Shown here: one piece after another, positions 33,418-44,594 of the stretch
How positions within the stretch are numbered: the stretch's first letter is position 1
Layout of the letters: every line of letters begins with the position of its first letter
Source of the DNA: Ilyonectria destructans
Taxonomy: Eukaryota; Ascomycota; Sordariomycetes; Hypocreales; Nectriaceae
DNA length: 64,000 nt
NCBI GenBank assembly: GCA_020740775.1
Contig: JAHEWK010000023.1
Location: 248,001-312,000 of the forward strand
Reading direction: 5' to 3'
Notes under the pieces: generated by a model
What the model saw: the letters and a program-made list of their open reading frames with translations, nothing else
Databases searched by the model: none
Told to the model about the DNA's origin: nothing
Program-made: the position numbers and the translations under genes

Positions 33418-36227
33418 CTAATTCCTAGCCTTTCTGTTATTTCTAATGGATTTGAATACTTTGTTAAGCGAATTAGAATCTCGTTCTACATCTATTTGCT
33501 TCGCTACTACGTCCTCCGCGATATGCTGTGCTGCAGCCCGCCGAGCAACCTCGTCAATGATCATCTTTCTAATAGAGAAATACTGCTTTTCAGAGGATGG
33601 TTGCCAGCAGGTTCCCCAGTTATGTTTAAGGCTATCCACAGAGGGCATTCCGCCTAGGCCGTGGCGCCACAAACGTAGCAGATCCTGAACCGTCTTAACA
33701 GCTTGCGGGAGCTTATAGCTTGGGGGCTGAGATCTTTCTGCAACTGACTGACTGGCTTCCCTATTTCCCTAACCCTGCTTTAGTGCAGGCGCAGTTTGTG
33801 TGGGAGGAGTAGTATAAACAGGTCGGGCCAAGGGCGTAGGAGTAGTTTCCCGGGATATACAGCGCCTCTGCTGACGTGGTTTATAGCCGGCGTATACCTC
33901 CCATTATAAGGTAGCCTTAGACCTTCCAGGGGTCTACGTGACTGTAAAGGAACCGCCAGTCAGGTCGTCCATCTTAGTGGCTAGAATCTAACTAGCCGCT
34001 ATCAGCTCAGTATACCTCTGTTGAGCTAGTTGCTCAGCCGCCAATTGCTGGGCGGCTACGGTTCGAAGTTAAGCTGCAACTACCGGGACTGCTTTCTGAA
34101 TGGCCGTGACGTATGATACCTCCTGCGCACGTTTGCAAGCGTCCTTGATTTGGACCGCGAACGCTGCGAATTCCGAACAGCAAAAGACCGGCTCTTCGAA
34201 GATAGGGTGGAAAGGGTAGTGCTCGTGTAGGAAACCGCATCCTGCAGGACTACTTCTTATAGCCACTCCAGTAGTTCCAGAAAAGCACCGGCAGCCATAT
34301 TGGGTTCAACGCCGAGCTTTACGGCTTCCTTCGAACTAGGGTCATCGTATGCTGCCTTCCACTTATCTAGTTCAGGCCAGACCTGCGCTAATAGGGAGGC
34401 AGGCGGTCGCACAGTAGCACGTAGCACAAAGTAGGTTCCTAACCACTCTGGGTTAAAGTCGGCCACTGCCCGTATAAACTCGAACGGTAGGGAGGTAAGG
34501 TAATAGCTAGTTATCTGATCCCCGTTATTCTACCTGCCTGCCCGGCGAATCTGTAAGCAGTTAGTTAGAGTAGGTGTAAAAGTAGATAGGATTGTGTAAT
34601 AGGCAGGGGGGCTGTATAAGTGTGGCCACTTTACTATAGCTGAATATGCAATTTTGGCTGACTTTAGCTGAATTTGCAATTCCTCCATCCAATTTTCTAC
34701 AGTTCAGATATACTCAGTGCTATACTGATATCCGCTATACCTAGTTGCACTATGTACCTGACCTTCGGCTACGCCTGTAATATCTGTATTCTATATGCCG
34801 GCTACTTGAGGCGTATGGCTGACTTTACTGACCTTAATACCTGCCTTCTTATAGAAGCAGGAGGTCCAGTTACAAGCAGTCTAATACAAGAGAGGAGCTA
34901 TATAATAGTCAGGAAGTATTGGAGATAGAGGGCAAAGTTATACAGTAGCACAATATAATACTAACCTTTTGGCTCCTTTGCTGACCGCCGCAGGACCTTT
35001 ATCCCATACCAGTCTTCGCTTTTTCCAAAGACTGGAAATTTCTCAGCCTTTTCCGCCTGCCAACGCCAGAAGAAGAAGAATACTAAGGCGCCGATAAGAC
35101 AGGATCTCGGATCTCGGTGGCGGAGGGCAGCGCCGTATTCCATCCGCCCGTATTGGTTCGTCTTCCCGCCGTTCATCACAACGATCAGCGCCTTCGTAGT
35201 AAATCCTTCAGTTTTAAGACCTTCGTTTGGAAGGCCGAGGCAAAATCAGTCCGCCAGTTCCATCGGGAGCCGGTTACTCGACCGTAGCAACATATGATTC
35301 CCGAACAGAAAGTCGACCTGGGTCCGTAAGGCGCTGCCGATAGATATCCGATCTCGTTCAGCCCAGGCTACGGCGGTGTGGTCTGGTATCTGCGCCGGCG
35401 AGTATACATCTCTTAAGGTCCCTACGCCTCTATCGGTATACTCTTTTCGCTTCTTAGACCACGTAGTGGCTAGGATACTGCGCTTAAGAGCTTTCAACGC
35501 CACGCCTTGTGGCTGCAGCGCAGGGTTAATCCCCCTAGTTTTCTGCTCATTGTAGAGCTTTTGGATCGCTGAGATGTACCCATGTATAGAATTATACTGC
35601 AGTTTAAGCTGGGACTCAAATATTTCGAAGTCAGAGTTAGAGCTACTGCTACTACTATTATTCTTACTACTAATATAGATGGTATCCCCTAAAATGGATG
35701 TGAATGAGCTGGGGTCCCAGGGGCCAGACTGCTCCACAGCAGTAACTGCTTAGCTTACCTGATATATATTTCCGTCGTTTTGCAGCCTTTTTCGCTTTCT
35801 GTTCCTTGAGGTGATATTTTCTTTTATAGGCAACTCTCTTTTCTTTCCTTGGAGCTCGGGATACTACAGCCTCTTTCATAAAGAGCAGTAGTTTGCCTTT
35901 ATCGACGAGATCTCCGGGCAGCTATTAACCAGATAGAATCGGGTCCTATAGAGGCCATCCTATAGGTATAGCAGGCCAGTTTTACTCACATCAGTCCTGC
36001 TTATTGTTACTAGGAAAATCCAATGTGAAATAGAGCCTCCTCTGCGTATATAGATGTTGCAGATACATCTGCATCTATCTGCATATACTAATCTACCATT
36101 CCTTCTGCTTAGGCTTATAATTCCTTAATATATTCGGCGGCGTGGTACTTTCTAGATCCAGTAGGTAGTGCTCGATAGCCGCCCTAACCCTGGGATCCTT
36201 AATTGCGTTCGAATCTGTAGATTCCAT
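33418..36227 (-). mobile_element. Decayed Crypton-type tyrosine recombinase element
   Basis: Minus-strand pieces appear in the order expected of a fungal Crypton. Piece 1 is an N-terminal part with TTPPNILRNYKPKQKEW (ATG 36227). Piece 2 is a basic linker (35.7-35.88 kb). Piece 3 is the central core-binding part YNSIHGYISAIQKLYNEQK with RKEYTDRGVGTLRDVY (35246-35700). Piece 4 is the recombinase region GGKTNQYGRMEYGAALRHRD with FFFFWRWQ (34961-35179). Piece 5 is ADFNPEWLGTYFVLRATVRP (34257-34466). Piece 6 is a C-terminal GCR1-type DNA-binding domain WRHGLGGMPSVDSLKHNWGT (33418-33680). Frames change between pieces and several stops are present, so no active protein can be made. Cryptons move as circles by tyrosine recombination. 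I saw no boundaries. Confidence 0.8.
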
Positions 36228-36667
36228 TGCGTTGTAGTGGCGGGTTATAGTTAGTCGGTAATGGGGATAATTAATGCTCCTGCCAAAATGATGGTGATCT
36301 GTCCAAAAATGAAGGCCCTGCACCGCCTTTGGTGGCCACGGACCCTCAATTTCGGCCTGAAACGCCGGTCATCCGAGCGAATCCCTATTGAATTCTGAAG
36401 GACCGGGCCTTCAGATTTGAACAGGGATTCGTATGGGGGCCGTGCGGTCATTCGGCGACCGGACGACCGTCGTCGGGCGCGAAGACCTGTGACACCATAT
36501 GACATGTATATATAGAGGCTCGCGCGATGAAATCTCAGGCGTGCATCTAGAACTATCACCTACAGAACTAGAGTCGAAGATTATCCATCCTGCCTCCTTC
36601 ACACGCATCGTAACGACTTTAAAATTTATCAAACAAAGATTCCTTAGTATCCCTTTCAACATGCCGA

Positions 36668-37123
36668 ATGTCGGACGACCAGAGGGGCCCGAAAGCGGTG
36701 GTAGACAAGCGGCAGAGGTCAACGAAAGCCACCTCTGTGTCCCATGCCATACAGACCACCCCGTCGTCTCCGTCATCCGCTACAACGAGAAAGCTGAGGT
36801 TTGCTTCCCCTGGCTATCCTCTAGCAGCTCTTAAACTTCTCGCTAACCTCTGCCTCAAGCGCTCCCTCCGCGAGTCCGACTTTGACGAGTTCAAGGCCGA
36901 GCTGATCGTCTTTATTAATTTGCACAATGAGGCTGTGGGCGGTGGAGCGGAGGAGGTAGAGAAGATGAACGAGCATAAACAAGCCGCGTTCAGCAAGATC
37001 GAGGGTTTCCCTGAGCTGGTCGCTGATTTTGATCAGTTTTTGACCGCCTGGAAAGTGGTAATGAGACGTCCTACGGTCATGGTGTACCAGGACGTTGTAG
37101 CACCATCACTTCCAAAAATCTGA
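36668..37123 (+). CDS. Hypothetical 151-residue protein
   Basis: The second half (residues 60-151) reads as a well-behaved helical, charged protein: LANLCLKRSLRESDFDEFKA, then EEVEKMNEHKQAAFSKIEGF and FPELVADFDQFLTAWKVVMR. The stop is at 37121-37123. No domain is recognised. The first 55 residues are low-complexity, and an overlapping frame starting at 36661 is equally plausible there, so the true start or an intron is uncertain. It lies between the Crypton remnant and the transposon nest. Confidence 0.4.
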   Translation: MSDDQRGPKAVVDKRQRSTKATSVSHAIQTTPSSPSSATTRKLRFASPGYPLAALKLLANLCLKRSLRESDFDEFKAELIVFINLHNEAVGGGAEEVEKMNEHKQAAFSKIEGFPELVADFDQFLTAWKVVMRRPTVMVYQDVVAPSLPKI

Positions 37124-37528
37124 GACCTTTCGTCTTGTTTTCTTTCATTTCGATCATTGGTGATTAAATGATCTTGGCTGTTGCTGCGCTGATATTTGAT
37201 CTTATTTGCTCGATAAAGATCACCTTTCGAAGGCAAGGCTATATATTGCTGGCGTTTTCTATCGCATAGGACAGCTGTAACGGTTGTGCTAGACCGCTGT
37301 ACCATAGGGCAAAAGATTGGTCAATAATCGCTGTGATGGCGACTACTGGGCACACTAGCTGCTCTTTTAAGCCAACTGCTGTCCGGAGGACCAGGCCGTG
37401 ACAACAGCCGATATCAGGAAACTATAAGGCTATTTAGGACTCTATGAGATAGTGAGCTTCAAATCTATTCTCCAACTCTACTCACTTCCAACCATTATTA
37501 AAAAGAAATTAATATTTAAAAGTAATTA
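37124..37528. other. Intergenic, no supported gene
   Basis: 3' flank of the small hypothetical gene and left border of the transposon nest. It becomes A/T-rich towards the right. Confidence 0.4.
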
Positions 37529-38172
37529 ACGTACATGATAAGCGAGCTGGCCGGATAAGCGAGCTGGCCGGATAAGCGAGCTGGCCACCTCAAAATCTCA
37601 TATAAAGAGCCACTTTCAGCCCCCTTGTAAAAAGCATCAAACTTTAATAAAAGTCAATAATAGTTTATCAGTATATTCAATAGAATATAGTAATTCTAAC
37701 TTATTTTTCTTATATTTTATATATTTTTATTAAAGATAGTGTTGGAATACGACCCTGTATAACGAAACCTCTGATAGATTGATATCCGGACCGTAGTCAG
37801 AAGGGGGGGTATGATAACCCCTCTTCCGACCGATCCGGATGACGAGGACAAGCCATCATCAACATCATCATCACTGTATTGATCCCTATTTATCAGATTG
37901 AATTGACCGTAACGGATCCAACAGATAGTATTTAAAAACTTCAGTATAAGATATTCTTATAGACAGAAATTAGATATACCTCTCTAATAAAAAATATATA
38001 AATTCTTAGAAAAATAATATATAATTACTCTATTATAATAAATATACTGATAAAATCTTATTGACTTTTATTAAAGTTTGATGCTTTTTACAAGGGGGCT
38101 GAAAGTGGCTCTTTATATGAGATTTTGAGGTGGCCAGCTCGCTTATCCGGCCAGCCCGCTTATCATGTACGT
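37529..38172. mobile_element. TA-flanked inverted-repeat element carrying a nested LTR
   Basis: Left end ACGTACATGATAAGCGAG and right end its inverted copy, bounded by TA on both sides (37527-37528, 38173-38174). The inverted repeats run about 150 bp, including the sub-terminal GATAAGCGAGCTGGCC repeated three times on the left. The inner part is very A/T-rich. Without the 184-bp LTR at 37740-37923 and its duplication, the element would be about 455 bp. No transposase is encoded. It shares its terminus with 21176-21256. Confidence 0.85.
37740..37923 (+). repeat. Solo LTR, 184 bp (family A), plus orientation
   Basis: Starts TGTTGGAATACGACCC and ends GGATCCAACA. It is flanked by the exact 5-bp duplication GATAG (37735-37739 and 37924-37928). 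It sits inside the inverted-repeat element, so it inserted later. The same family is present at 38905-39088 in the other orientation. Confidence 0.93.
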
Positions 38173-38321
38173 TAATAGAAATAAATTATAAAATAATTAT
38201 AATTTATAATTCTCTTGTTATTAGTTCTTTTCTTCCTAATTAATCCTAGTTGCTATACTTAGCTTACTTAAGTCACTTAATTTTCTTGAATAGGTATCCG
38301 ACTAAGCTACAAGGCTCGAAC

Positions 38322-38716
38322 TGTGACGGTCAAGGTTCCCAACGTAGTAAACCGTAACCAGATGGGTTTATGTTGGCAGTTGTGGCGGGGCGTAACGTAC
38401 TGAGCGTAGGGTGGCGAATCACGTCTGATAATATCAAGAAGTATTCTTGAGTAATCAAGTTGTATTGAAAGCTGAGGTAGCGAGAGTGTCTGTCTAAGGG
38501 ATGTTGTGTGGTCTTTTATAGGCAGGGTCTGGGGAGCATCTCACGATGCCCATCGTGAGATAGTGTTACATTCTCACTTGCCCGGAGTGAGATAGTGTTA
38601 CATTCTCACTTGCCCGGAGTGAGAAAGTGGGTCCCGCTCACTCGCGGCGAGTGAGCGGAATACGTTGATCCGTGCCGTGTGGCGACACGCATTCGGTCGC
38701 GGCATGGGCTGTGACA
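38322..38716 (+). repeat. Solo LTR, 395 bp (family B), inside the hAT terminus
   Basis: Starts TGTGACGGTCAAGG and ends GGCTGTGACA. It is flanked by the exact duplication CGAAC (38317-38321 and 38717-38721). Removing it restores the hAT left terminal repeat. It contains two copies of GAGATAGTGTTACATTCTC. The first 180 bp match the LTRs at 41162 and 42298. Confidence 0.92.
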
Positions 38717-38904
38717 CGAACCCACTACACTGTAAATCCACGTGGACCACATATAAGTGGCCCATCTCTATTACATCCACTTGTCGGCGCTCAGATTACG
38801 TAATAATCCACTACACTTGGACCTGAAAGTGGATGTAATGGAGTGGATTTAGGTGGATTTAGGTACAGTGGGATACTCCCTGACCCTGTACGGTTCATAG
38901 TACT

Positions 38905-39088
38905 TGTCGGATCCGTTACGGTCAATTCGATCAAATGGATAGTGTTCAAAGCAGTGATGATGATGTTGATTGTTGCTTGGGCCCTGTTGGGCTCCGTCGG
39001 TCAGAGAGGGGTTTTCTGACACCCCCTCTGACTAAGGTCAGGATATCAGTCTATCAGAGGTTTCGTAGTACAGGGTCTCAATCCAACA
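38905..39088 (-). repeat. Solo LTR, 184 bp (family A), minus orientation
   Basis: On the minus strand it starts TGTTGGATTGAGACCC and ends GGATCCGACA. It is flanked by the exact duplication GTACT (38900-38904 and 39089-39093). It lies inside the hAT copy 2. Confidence 0.93.
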
Positions 39089-40286
39089 GTACTTTATTTT
39101 GTATATAATTGCCTATTAAATCGAGGTACCTGGACCCAAGTTAGCCGAGGTCGATCACCCCTACAGCTAATCTTATAACATTAGACGAGAAACTACCCCT
39201 ATTGAGCGCGTTTTCTACAGATTTCCTGCTTTGTTTTGCCAAAAAAATAAAATTTGACGATGTCAGCTAACTAGCCAGGCCAACCAGGCCAACAGCAGCA
39301 GCTTGAAGACCGTCTTTTTCGCCATTTCAGAGGCTGGAATTGGTCAGAACGCGCTCGTGATACTAGCTCTTGGCTGTGGGACTTTGGCTATGATATTCAA
39401 CGTCATGGCTTACGCAAATGGGCTTGCAAGGACTGTATCCTCGGAAATCGTCCCATTATCGCGAGTTTTATCTCTTCAGGTCTCCAGAACGCGGCAAATC
39501 ATCTATGGCGTGAGCGCAAAACACCAGCACCAGAGGGAGAGAAGAAGAGCACAGCACAGCTGAAATCCGAAAGCTTATCGTTGGGCCTGGTTTGATGAAA
39601 CGTGGGCTCATGAGCCTAGTTGGGTTGAAAAGGCAAAAGAGATGGTTGCTGACGTCTGGCTGTCCGATTACGCTCATCTCGAGGTTAGAACCAGCCGCAG
39701 CAGAGGCGACGACGAGCCACCGGCAAAAAGACCTCGGTTATCCAGGATGGCCTTGGACTTGCTGACGATCCAGCCGATGTCAGCCGAGTGTGAGAGGTTA
39801 TTTTCAGCTGCTGGCAAGATGGTCTCGGGGTTGCGTACGAACCTAGATGCTGAGATTATCGCCATTGCCAAGTTTTACGCTCTTGGTACCGTGCTGGCCT
39901 TATCAAGGACCTGGATCCATAGCTTAAGTCACACCTTGAAAGTAAGCTGGATGGCGGTTGTGGGACTCTAAGCGACGACGAGCTAGCGCTTGTTGAGTGA
40001 AATTGGCTATTGGAGGGCGAGGACAGCGCCAGCGAGGTTGACGATTCATCACAGCAGGAACAGGCTGAAGAGTTAGTGTCAACCTCTGAAAGTGAGGCTG
40101 AATAGGTACCGACGAGGTTGTGAATAGCCTCAAAAACCCACTTATAAATCCACTTATAAATCCACGTGTGTACATCCATTCCATTCCGGTCGAATATGTA
40201 CTACATCCACTATGTAATTGCCTAAAAATCGTACATCCACTCTACTTGGTCCCAAAGTGGAGTGGATGTAGTGGTTCCGACCCTTG

Positions 40287-40661
40287 GGTACCAGGTACCT
40301 GACGGGACTTGACTGGTACCTAGTTGGCGCTGTTGTCCAGGAATTGGATGAGGGAGGAGAGGTGGCCCTCGTATCCCAGTCTGTTCGGGAGGAGACATCA
40401 CCACCGCCAGAGGCGCCAGCCCAGCTCATAATATCCTGCAACAGTCGGCGCGTGATACTGGCGTATTATCGTGAAGGTGGTCGAAACTTCCCTCTTCAAA
40501 TAGTTGGGTGTGTATTGGTAAGTGACCAAAGGCAGAAATATGAGTGATGACCGAAAGCTATGTGGCGTGGTTGAGCTCAAGAGCAATCTCCGGTCGACCA
40601 CAAAGGTGGAAAGTCTTTACTTAGAGCCTCTGGAGAAAAGAGTTGAGAGGATGTCAACCTA
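40287..40661. other. Intergenic in the transposon nest
   Basis: No gene or clear repeat recognised between the hAT right end and the MITE left end. Confidence 0.4.
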
Positions 40662-40771
40662 CCCGTTGGCTCATGTGAGGCGATGATCCAACCTAGCTAC
40701 ACTAGCAAGCTAGGTTGGCCACAAAATTGCGGGACTGCCACAAAAGTGCGGGACAAACATGTCCCCGCACA
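40662..40771. mobile_element. Left end of a MITE related to 13989-14319
   Basis: After TA the sequence CCCGTTGGCTCATGTG follows, then a hairpin-forming CCAACCTAGC...GCTAGGTTGG and CCACAAAATTGCGGGAC. This is the same order as in the MITE at 13989. No right end is found: the sequence runs into very A/T-rich DNA, so the copy is truncated or mutated beyond recognition. Confidence 0.7.
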
Positions 40772-41161
40772 ATTTGTATATAAATCTGTTAAGGTGGCAT
40801 TTCTGTTTACTTTAATCTAGTCTTTCTAGCTTTATATAAGAGATAAAATATAAGATACTAGTATTTTTATATACCTCAAGCACTTAGGTATTTTATTTAT
40901 TAAGTTTTATTATTTCTTCTGTAGAGATTAATTTTTAATAGAATTTAACTTTTTTTCTTCTAACAAATAAATTCTTTAAAGAATCTAAAATCACACCTAA
41001 CGTTTACCTTTAATTTTATAAGATCTAGTAGAGATATTAAGTTAAAAATAGTATTTTTAAAAAACCCTTTCTTTCTAGTCTCTTTTAATCCTTTTTAATA
41101 CCATTTTACTTTAAAATTGAGTTTTATATAAATTTATAAAAACTGCCTAATTTTGGTGTAG
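40772..41161. other. A/T-rich block
   Basis: About 390 bp of strongly A/T-rich DNA with no gene, of the kind left by repeat-induced C-to-T mutation. A second block lies at about 41520-41710. Confidence 0.6.
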
Positions 41162-41517
41162 TGTGACGGTCAAGGTTCCCAACGTAGTAAACCGTAACCT
41201 GACTGGTTTATGTTGGCAGTTGAAACGGGGCGTAACGTACTGAGCGTGGAGTGGCGAATCACGTCTGATGATGTCAAGAAGTATTCTTGAGTAATCAAAT
41301 TGTATTGAAAGCTGAAGAACTAGATAGACAGGAGATGTGCGAATGAGCGAAACTATATACTTGTTTCCTTTCTTGATGGATCGTGAAGCTCCCCAGATCG
41401 TGGCGATCCTGAAAAAGCGCGCTCCAATCCTTATTGGCCCTCGGCTCGAGGTTACTCCGTTCCGCGTTGCCACGCCGATCCAACCAATCGTACCATCATT
41501 CGACGTGCGTCGTAACA
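41162..41517 (+). repeat. LTR of family B, plus orientation
   Basis: Starts TGTGACGGTCAAGG and matches the first 180 bp of the LTR at 38322. It ends GTCGTAACA, as the LTR at 41999-42298 ends CTCGTAACA. The flanks TGTAG and GTAAG do not match, so it may be one end of a deleted element or a recombinant. A/T-rich sequence follows. Confidence 0.7.
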
Positions 41518-41998
41518 GTAAGGTTTTCTTTTACTTTAAAGTTGAAAAAATCCAAATGTTAAGGGTTTTTATATAATTTACATATAAATCCTTAACAACC
41601 TTCTTTAATATATATAAGCTTATATAATCAAGAGAAAAATATACTAAAAATAGATCTATTATATTTATATAAATTAAAAAAGATATATAAATTAAAGATT
41701 GAAAAAAGCTTTGCTATTTAAGTCAAAATTGGACACATGGCGATATTTGGGTTGCGATAATGCGCTAGGCTTAGGAGATCGTGGGCTTATGGGGTCATAT
41801 TCGCCAGCCCAATGCCATGCAAAACATAAGATATCCAGTTGAAGAAGCAGGCAAATAGGCACAGGTCGGATCTCAGCCTCCGGCCGGGTTGGGCAGCGTT
41901 CAGAACCGTTTGTAAGGTTCTGCTATGTTCGGGTACCTAGTGATTATCGAATTTGGCAGGATAGGGTCTACCGAGGAGTTATTGGTTAAGTACAGTGC
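41518..41998. other. A/T-rich spacer between two family B LTRs
   Basis: No gene. The left half is very A/T-rich and the right half is ordinary in composition. The two LTRs that bracket it are inverted relative to each other. Confidence 0.5.
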
Positions 41999-42298
41999 TG
42001 TTACGAGCTTCGACCAAAAGTGAAACCTTAACCTTAAATGGTCGAACAGGTCGAACAAGAGCGCGTTCGACCACGATCGACCAAGCAAATCAGAATAGTA
42101 TATATAGTTTCACTCATTCCCACTTTCCCTGTCTAGATAGCTCTCCAGCTTTCAATACAATTCGATTACTCAAGAACACTTCTTGATATTATCAGACGTG
42201 ATACGCAACCCTACGCTCAGCACGCTACGCCTCGTCACAACTGCCAACATAAACCGATCGGGTTACGGTTTACTACGTTGGGAACCTTGATCGTCACA
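41999..42298 (-). repeat. Solo LTR, 300 bp (family B), minus orientation
   Basis: On the minus strand it starts TGTGACGATCAAGG and ends CTCGTAACA. It is flanked by the exact duplication AGTGC (41994-41998 and 42299-42303), so it is an independent insertion and not one arm of an inverted-repeat transposon. Confidence 0.93.
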
Positions 42299-42457
42299 AG
42301 TGCCTATTCTGACGGGCCAGCATTAGTGCGGCTGACGCGATCCTCCACTTCGTCATAGCGGGCGGGGTAGCGGGGTAGCGGGGCGGCTGATCGCAACATG
42401 GACGACAATGCAATGAAATGACAAGTCTGACTTAAGGAATAGGAGCAAGCTCACTCT

Positions 42458-43181
42458 ATGGACGACTCAACGACACGTCACCAGAAGTTAATCAAGCAGG
42501 CGGGCCTGTTGGCCTTAGAGCACGGCGTGAATCATAAGTCGCCGGATGGCGGCTCTTTGGGCACGAGGCTCATCCTCATCTCCAACGCGTTGGATATCGC
42601 GAATCCCGATGCCCTCATCGACTACGAGATACCAGAGTTGAACAGGGTGATTGCGAGGCTGAGGTCGATTTTACAGGTACGGGCTACCTCAAGAGCTGCT
42701 GGGCGCTTTAAGTGTCTCTTGACTCTGACGTTGGATCTTGTGTGAGCAGTGTCGTTCATACCCCTCAAAGAAGGCTCACCTTGATCAAGTGCGGAGCAAC
42801 TTGGCAGAGTTTCTCGAGTCGTCGGAGCTCAAGACCGAGGATGAGAGGCAAGAGCTCATCACAGATTGCGAGGCTCTCTTGAAGGGTCTACGGATTCACG
42901 AGAGTGCGGCACACATACTGGCCAATCCCCCAAAGATTGTGAGAATCGAGTATCCCGTGCCGATCAAGAGGAAGCTGCTCTCAGGGCTTCGGAAACAGTC
43001 TCTATGTTCTTCCTATCCGGGGCTTGACGGAAGCCAGGGCAACCTTCGCCGGCATCCGACACGACTGCTGTTGACGCATGGGTCACCTAAGGATAATAGC
43101 CAGACTTTGGACTTCAATGCCCTTGTTGCGCGAATTCCTCCCGAGAGTTGGCAAGATATCGGTCTCAGTGTACCACTGTAA
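42458..43181 (+). CDS. Hypothetical spliced protein, 216 residues
   Basis: Exons 42458-42676 and 42750-43181, with an intron GTACGG...GAGCAG of 73 nt, join in frame. The protein starts MDDSTTRHQKLIKQAGLLAL. It is helical and charged in the first 140 residues (ALDIANPDALIDYEIPELNR, LAEFLESSELKTEDERQELI), then basic (KRKLLSGLRKQS) and ends GLSVPL. No domain is recognised. The last 60 residues look less ordered and may come from a shortened or altered gene end. It lies just outside the LTR cluster. Confidence 0.5.
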
Positions 43182-44594
43182 GATTCGTTTTGTCACACAC
43201 TGCCATATGATTTGTCCTGACACCATGGCAGTAGGGACAAAACAGTCGGATTCGTAAAGGAAAATGCACCACACGAGAGCCCTATCCGACAACTAGGATC
43301 AGATCTAGGCCAGGGAATGTTTTGTCGCATCTTAAGCGAGGACATATTTGCTCGTGTCTGTTTTTATTTTCACAACGAGAACTTCTTTCCGCTTTTCAAT
43401 GGCCGAGGTCCAGTTGATTGGGTTTGGATCCAACCGGTTCCAACCGGTTCCAGTGTCCGAGGGTCATGTGAGACCCGGGCGCCGTAACTTTAACCCCACC
43501 TTCAACTTCCCAGTTTGGCTCTTCGTACGGCCCGCTGGCCAATGATCGGCTGCTGAGGGGCATCATCATGAGCCAAACGCGACAAACCTCTTCTTGCCTC
43601 TCCCACCCGCGCCAGCTTCGCGCTCTTCTCGCGCCAGCCTGGCGTCTGATTAGAATTAATTCTAGAGCTCGTCATTCAGCTTCTCCACGTCAAGCTGAAC
43701 GGTGGGGCGTTGGAAGTTGAGCCTCCACATGAAGGCCTGTAGGGTATCTGTAAAGTCGCAAGTACATACGTCCAGGGATATATTTTGACTTGTGCGCAGG
43801 TACCGGCGACCTGTCACCTCGCATTTATCATGCAATAGTGGTTAATATTTCAGTTATGCACATAGCATTCTGGACTACGAAATGACAGCTTGGAAATATA
43901 TCTCTAACCATGATAGAATTGATACCAGAAGAAAGCTTTCGGCAAGGGAAATTCAGTGATTATACTATAACTGTATGAATGTTGCTTTTACGTAGAGACT
44001 GGTGTGTTTATTTGGATCTCAAGAATTTCGTTCGGGAGCATGTTACGCGGGGCAGCTTACCCTATACACGCTAGATAAGGGCTACCGTATATGCCGCCTA
44101 TTTGTTATAGTGGGGCTGGTATATCTTAACTCCACGGCTTAGGTTTCGCCGCTGAGATAACATAATCTTCACTGTCTCTCATATTGCAAATATTATTGTT
44201 AGAGCCAGTCAAAAAGCCCCCTTAAAGCTATAAAATTAGGTGGCCGTTACATATAGAAAGAATGCTATTCTGGGCTCTTAGGATGATGGAATCAGTTGCA
44301 AGATACATCCGGTACCGTAGATTATACAGTGCCGTGGCTATACCTACTAACACGCCTTAGCACCATCAGAGCTTCGCGATTTGCACACGGCGCGTCGGAT
44401 CGCGTGGCGGTTTCTCAGCGCGTCAATTGTCCCTGCAGACGGCCTGGAAAGGCTGCGCTGTCGTGTCAGATAAAATGGAGGCGAAGGACGTTAGCCTCTG
44501 GGCGTCAAACGTTGCAGTACGTCGCCGCTGAAGGGAGCCATACTCTTCCTTCGCTGACAGACTCCAGCAGTCTAGCTTCCCAACCGCCAACACG
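43182..44594. other. Intergenic, no supported gene
   Basis: Only short frames. A small tandem duplication (CCAACCGGTT twice) lies at 43430-43450. The right part is the 5' flank of the hAT gene. I did not recognise a terminal repeat. Confidence 0.4.

Larger units (their letters stand above)
38310..40286 (+). mobile_element. Internally deleted hAT transposon, copy 2, with two nested LTRs
   Basis: Right terminus (reverse complement) CAAGGGTCGGAACCACTACA at 40286 and left terminus CAAGGCTCGAAC at 38310-38321, continued after the nested LTR as CCACTACACTG. Inside are sub-terminal GTGGATGTA repeats. A BED-finger piece of the transposase comes first (WLWDFGYDIQRHG and KWACKDC in the frames at 39355-39440). 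The C-terminal region follows (MALDLLTIQPMSAECERLFS, SAAGKMVSGLRTNLDAE, frame 39642-39971). The catalytic middle is deleted. No 8-bp duplication was found at the ends, so the borders may have changed. Confidence 0.8.

Noticed and set aside
41162..42298. Single transposon with about 170-bp terminal inverted repeats
   Set aside because: The right arm is a complete LTR with its own AGTGC duplication, so the arms are separate LTR insertions.
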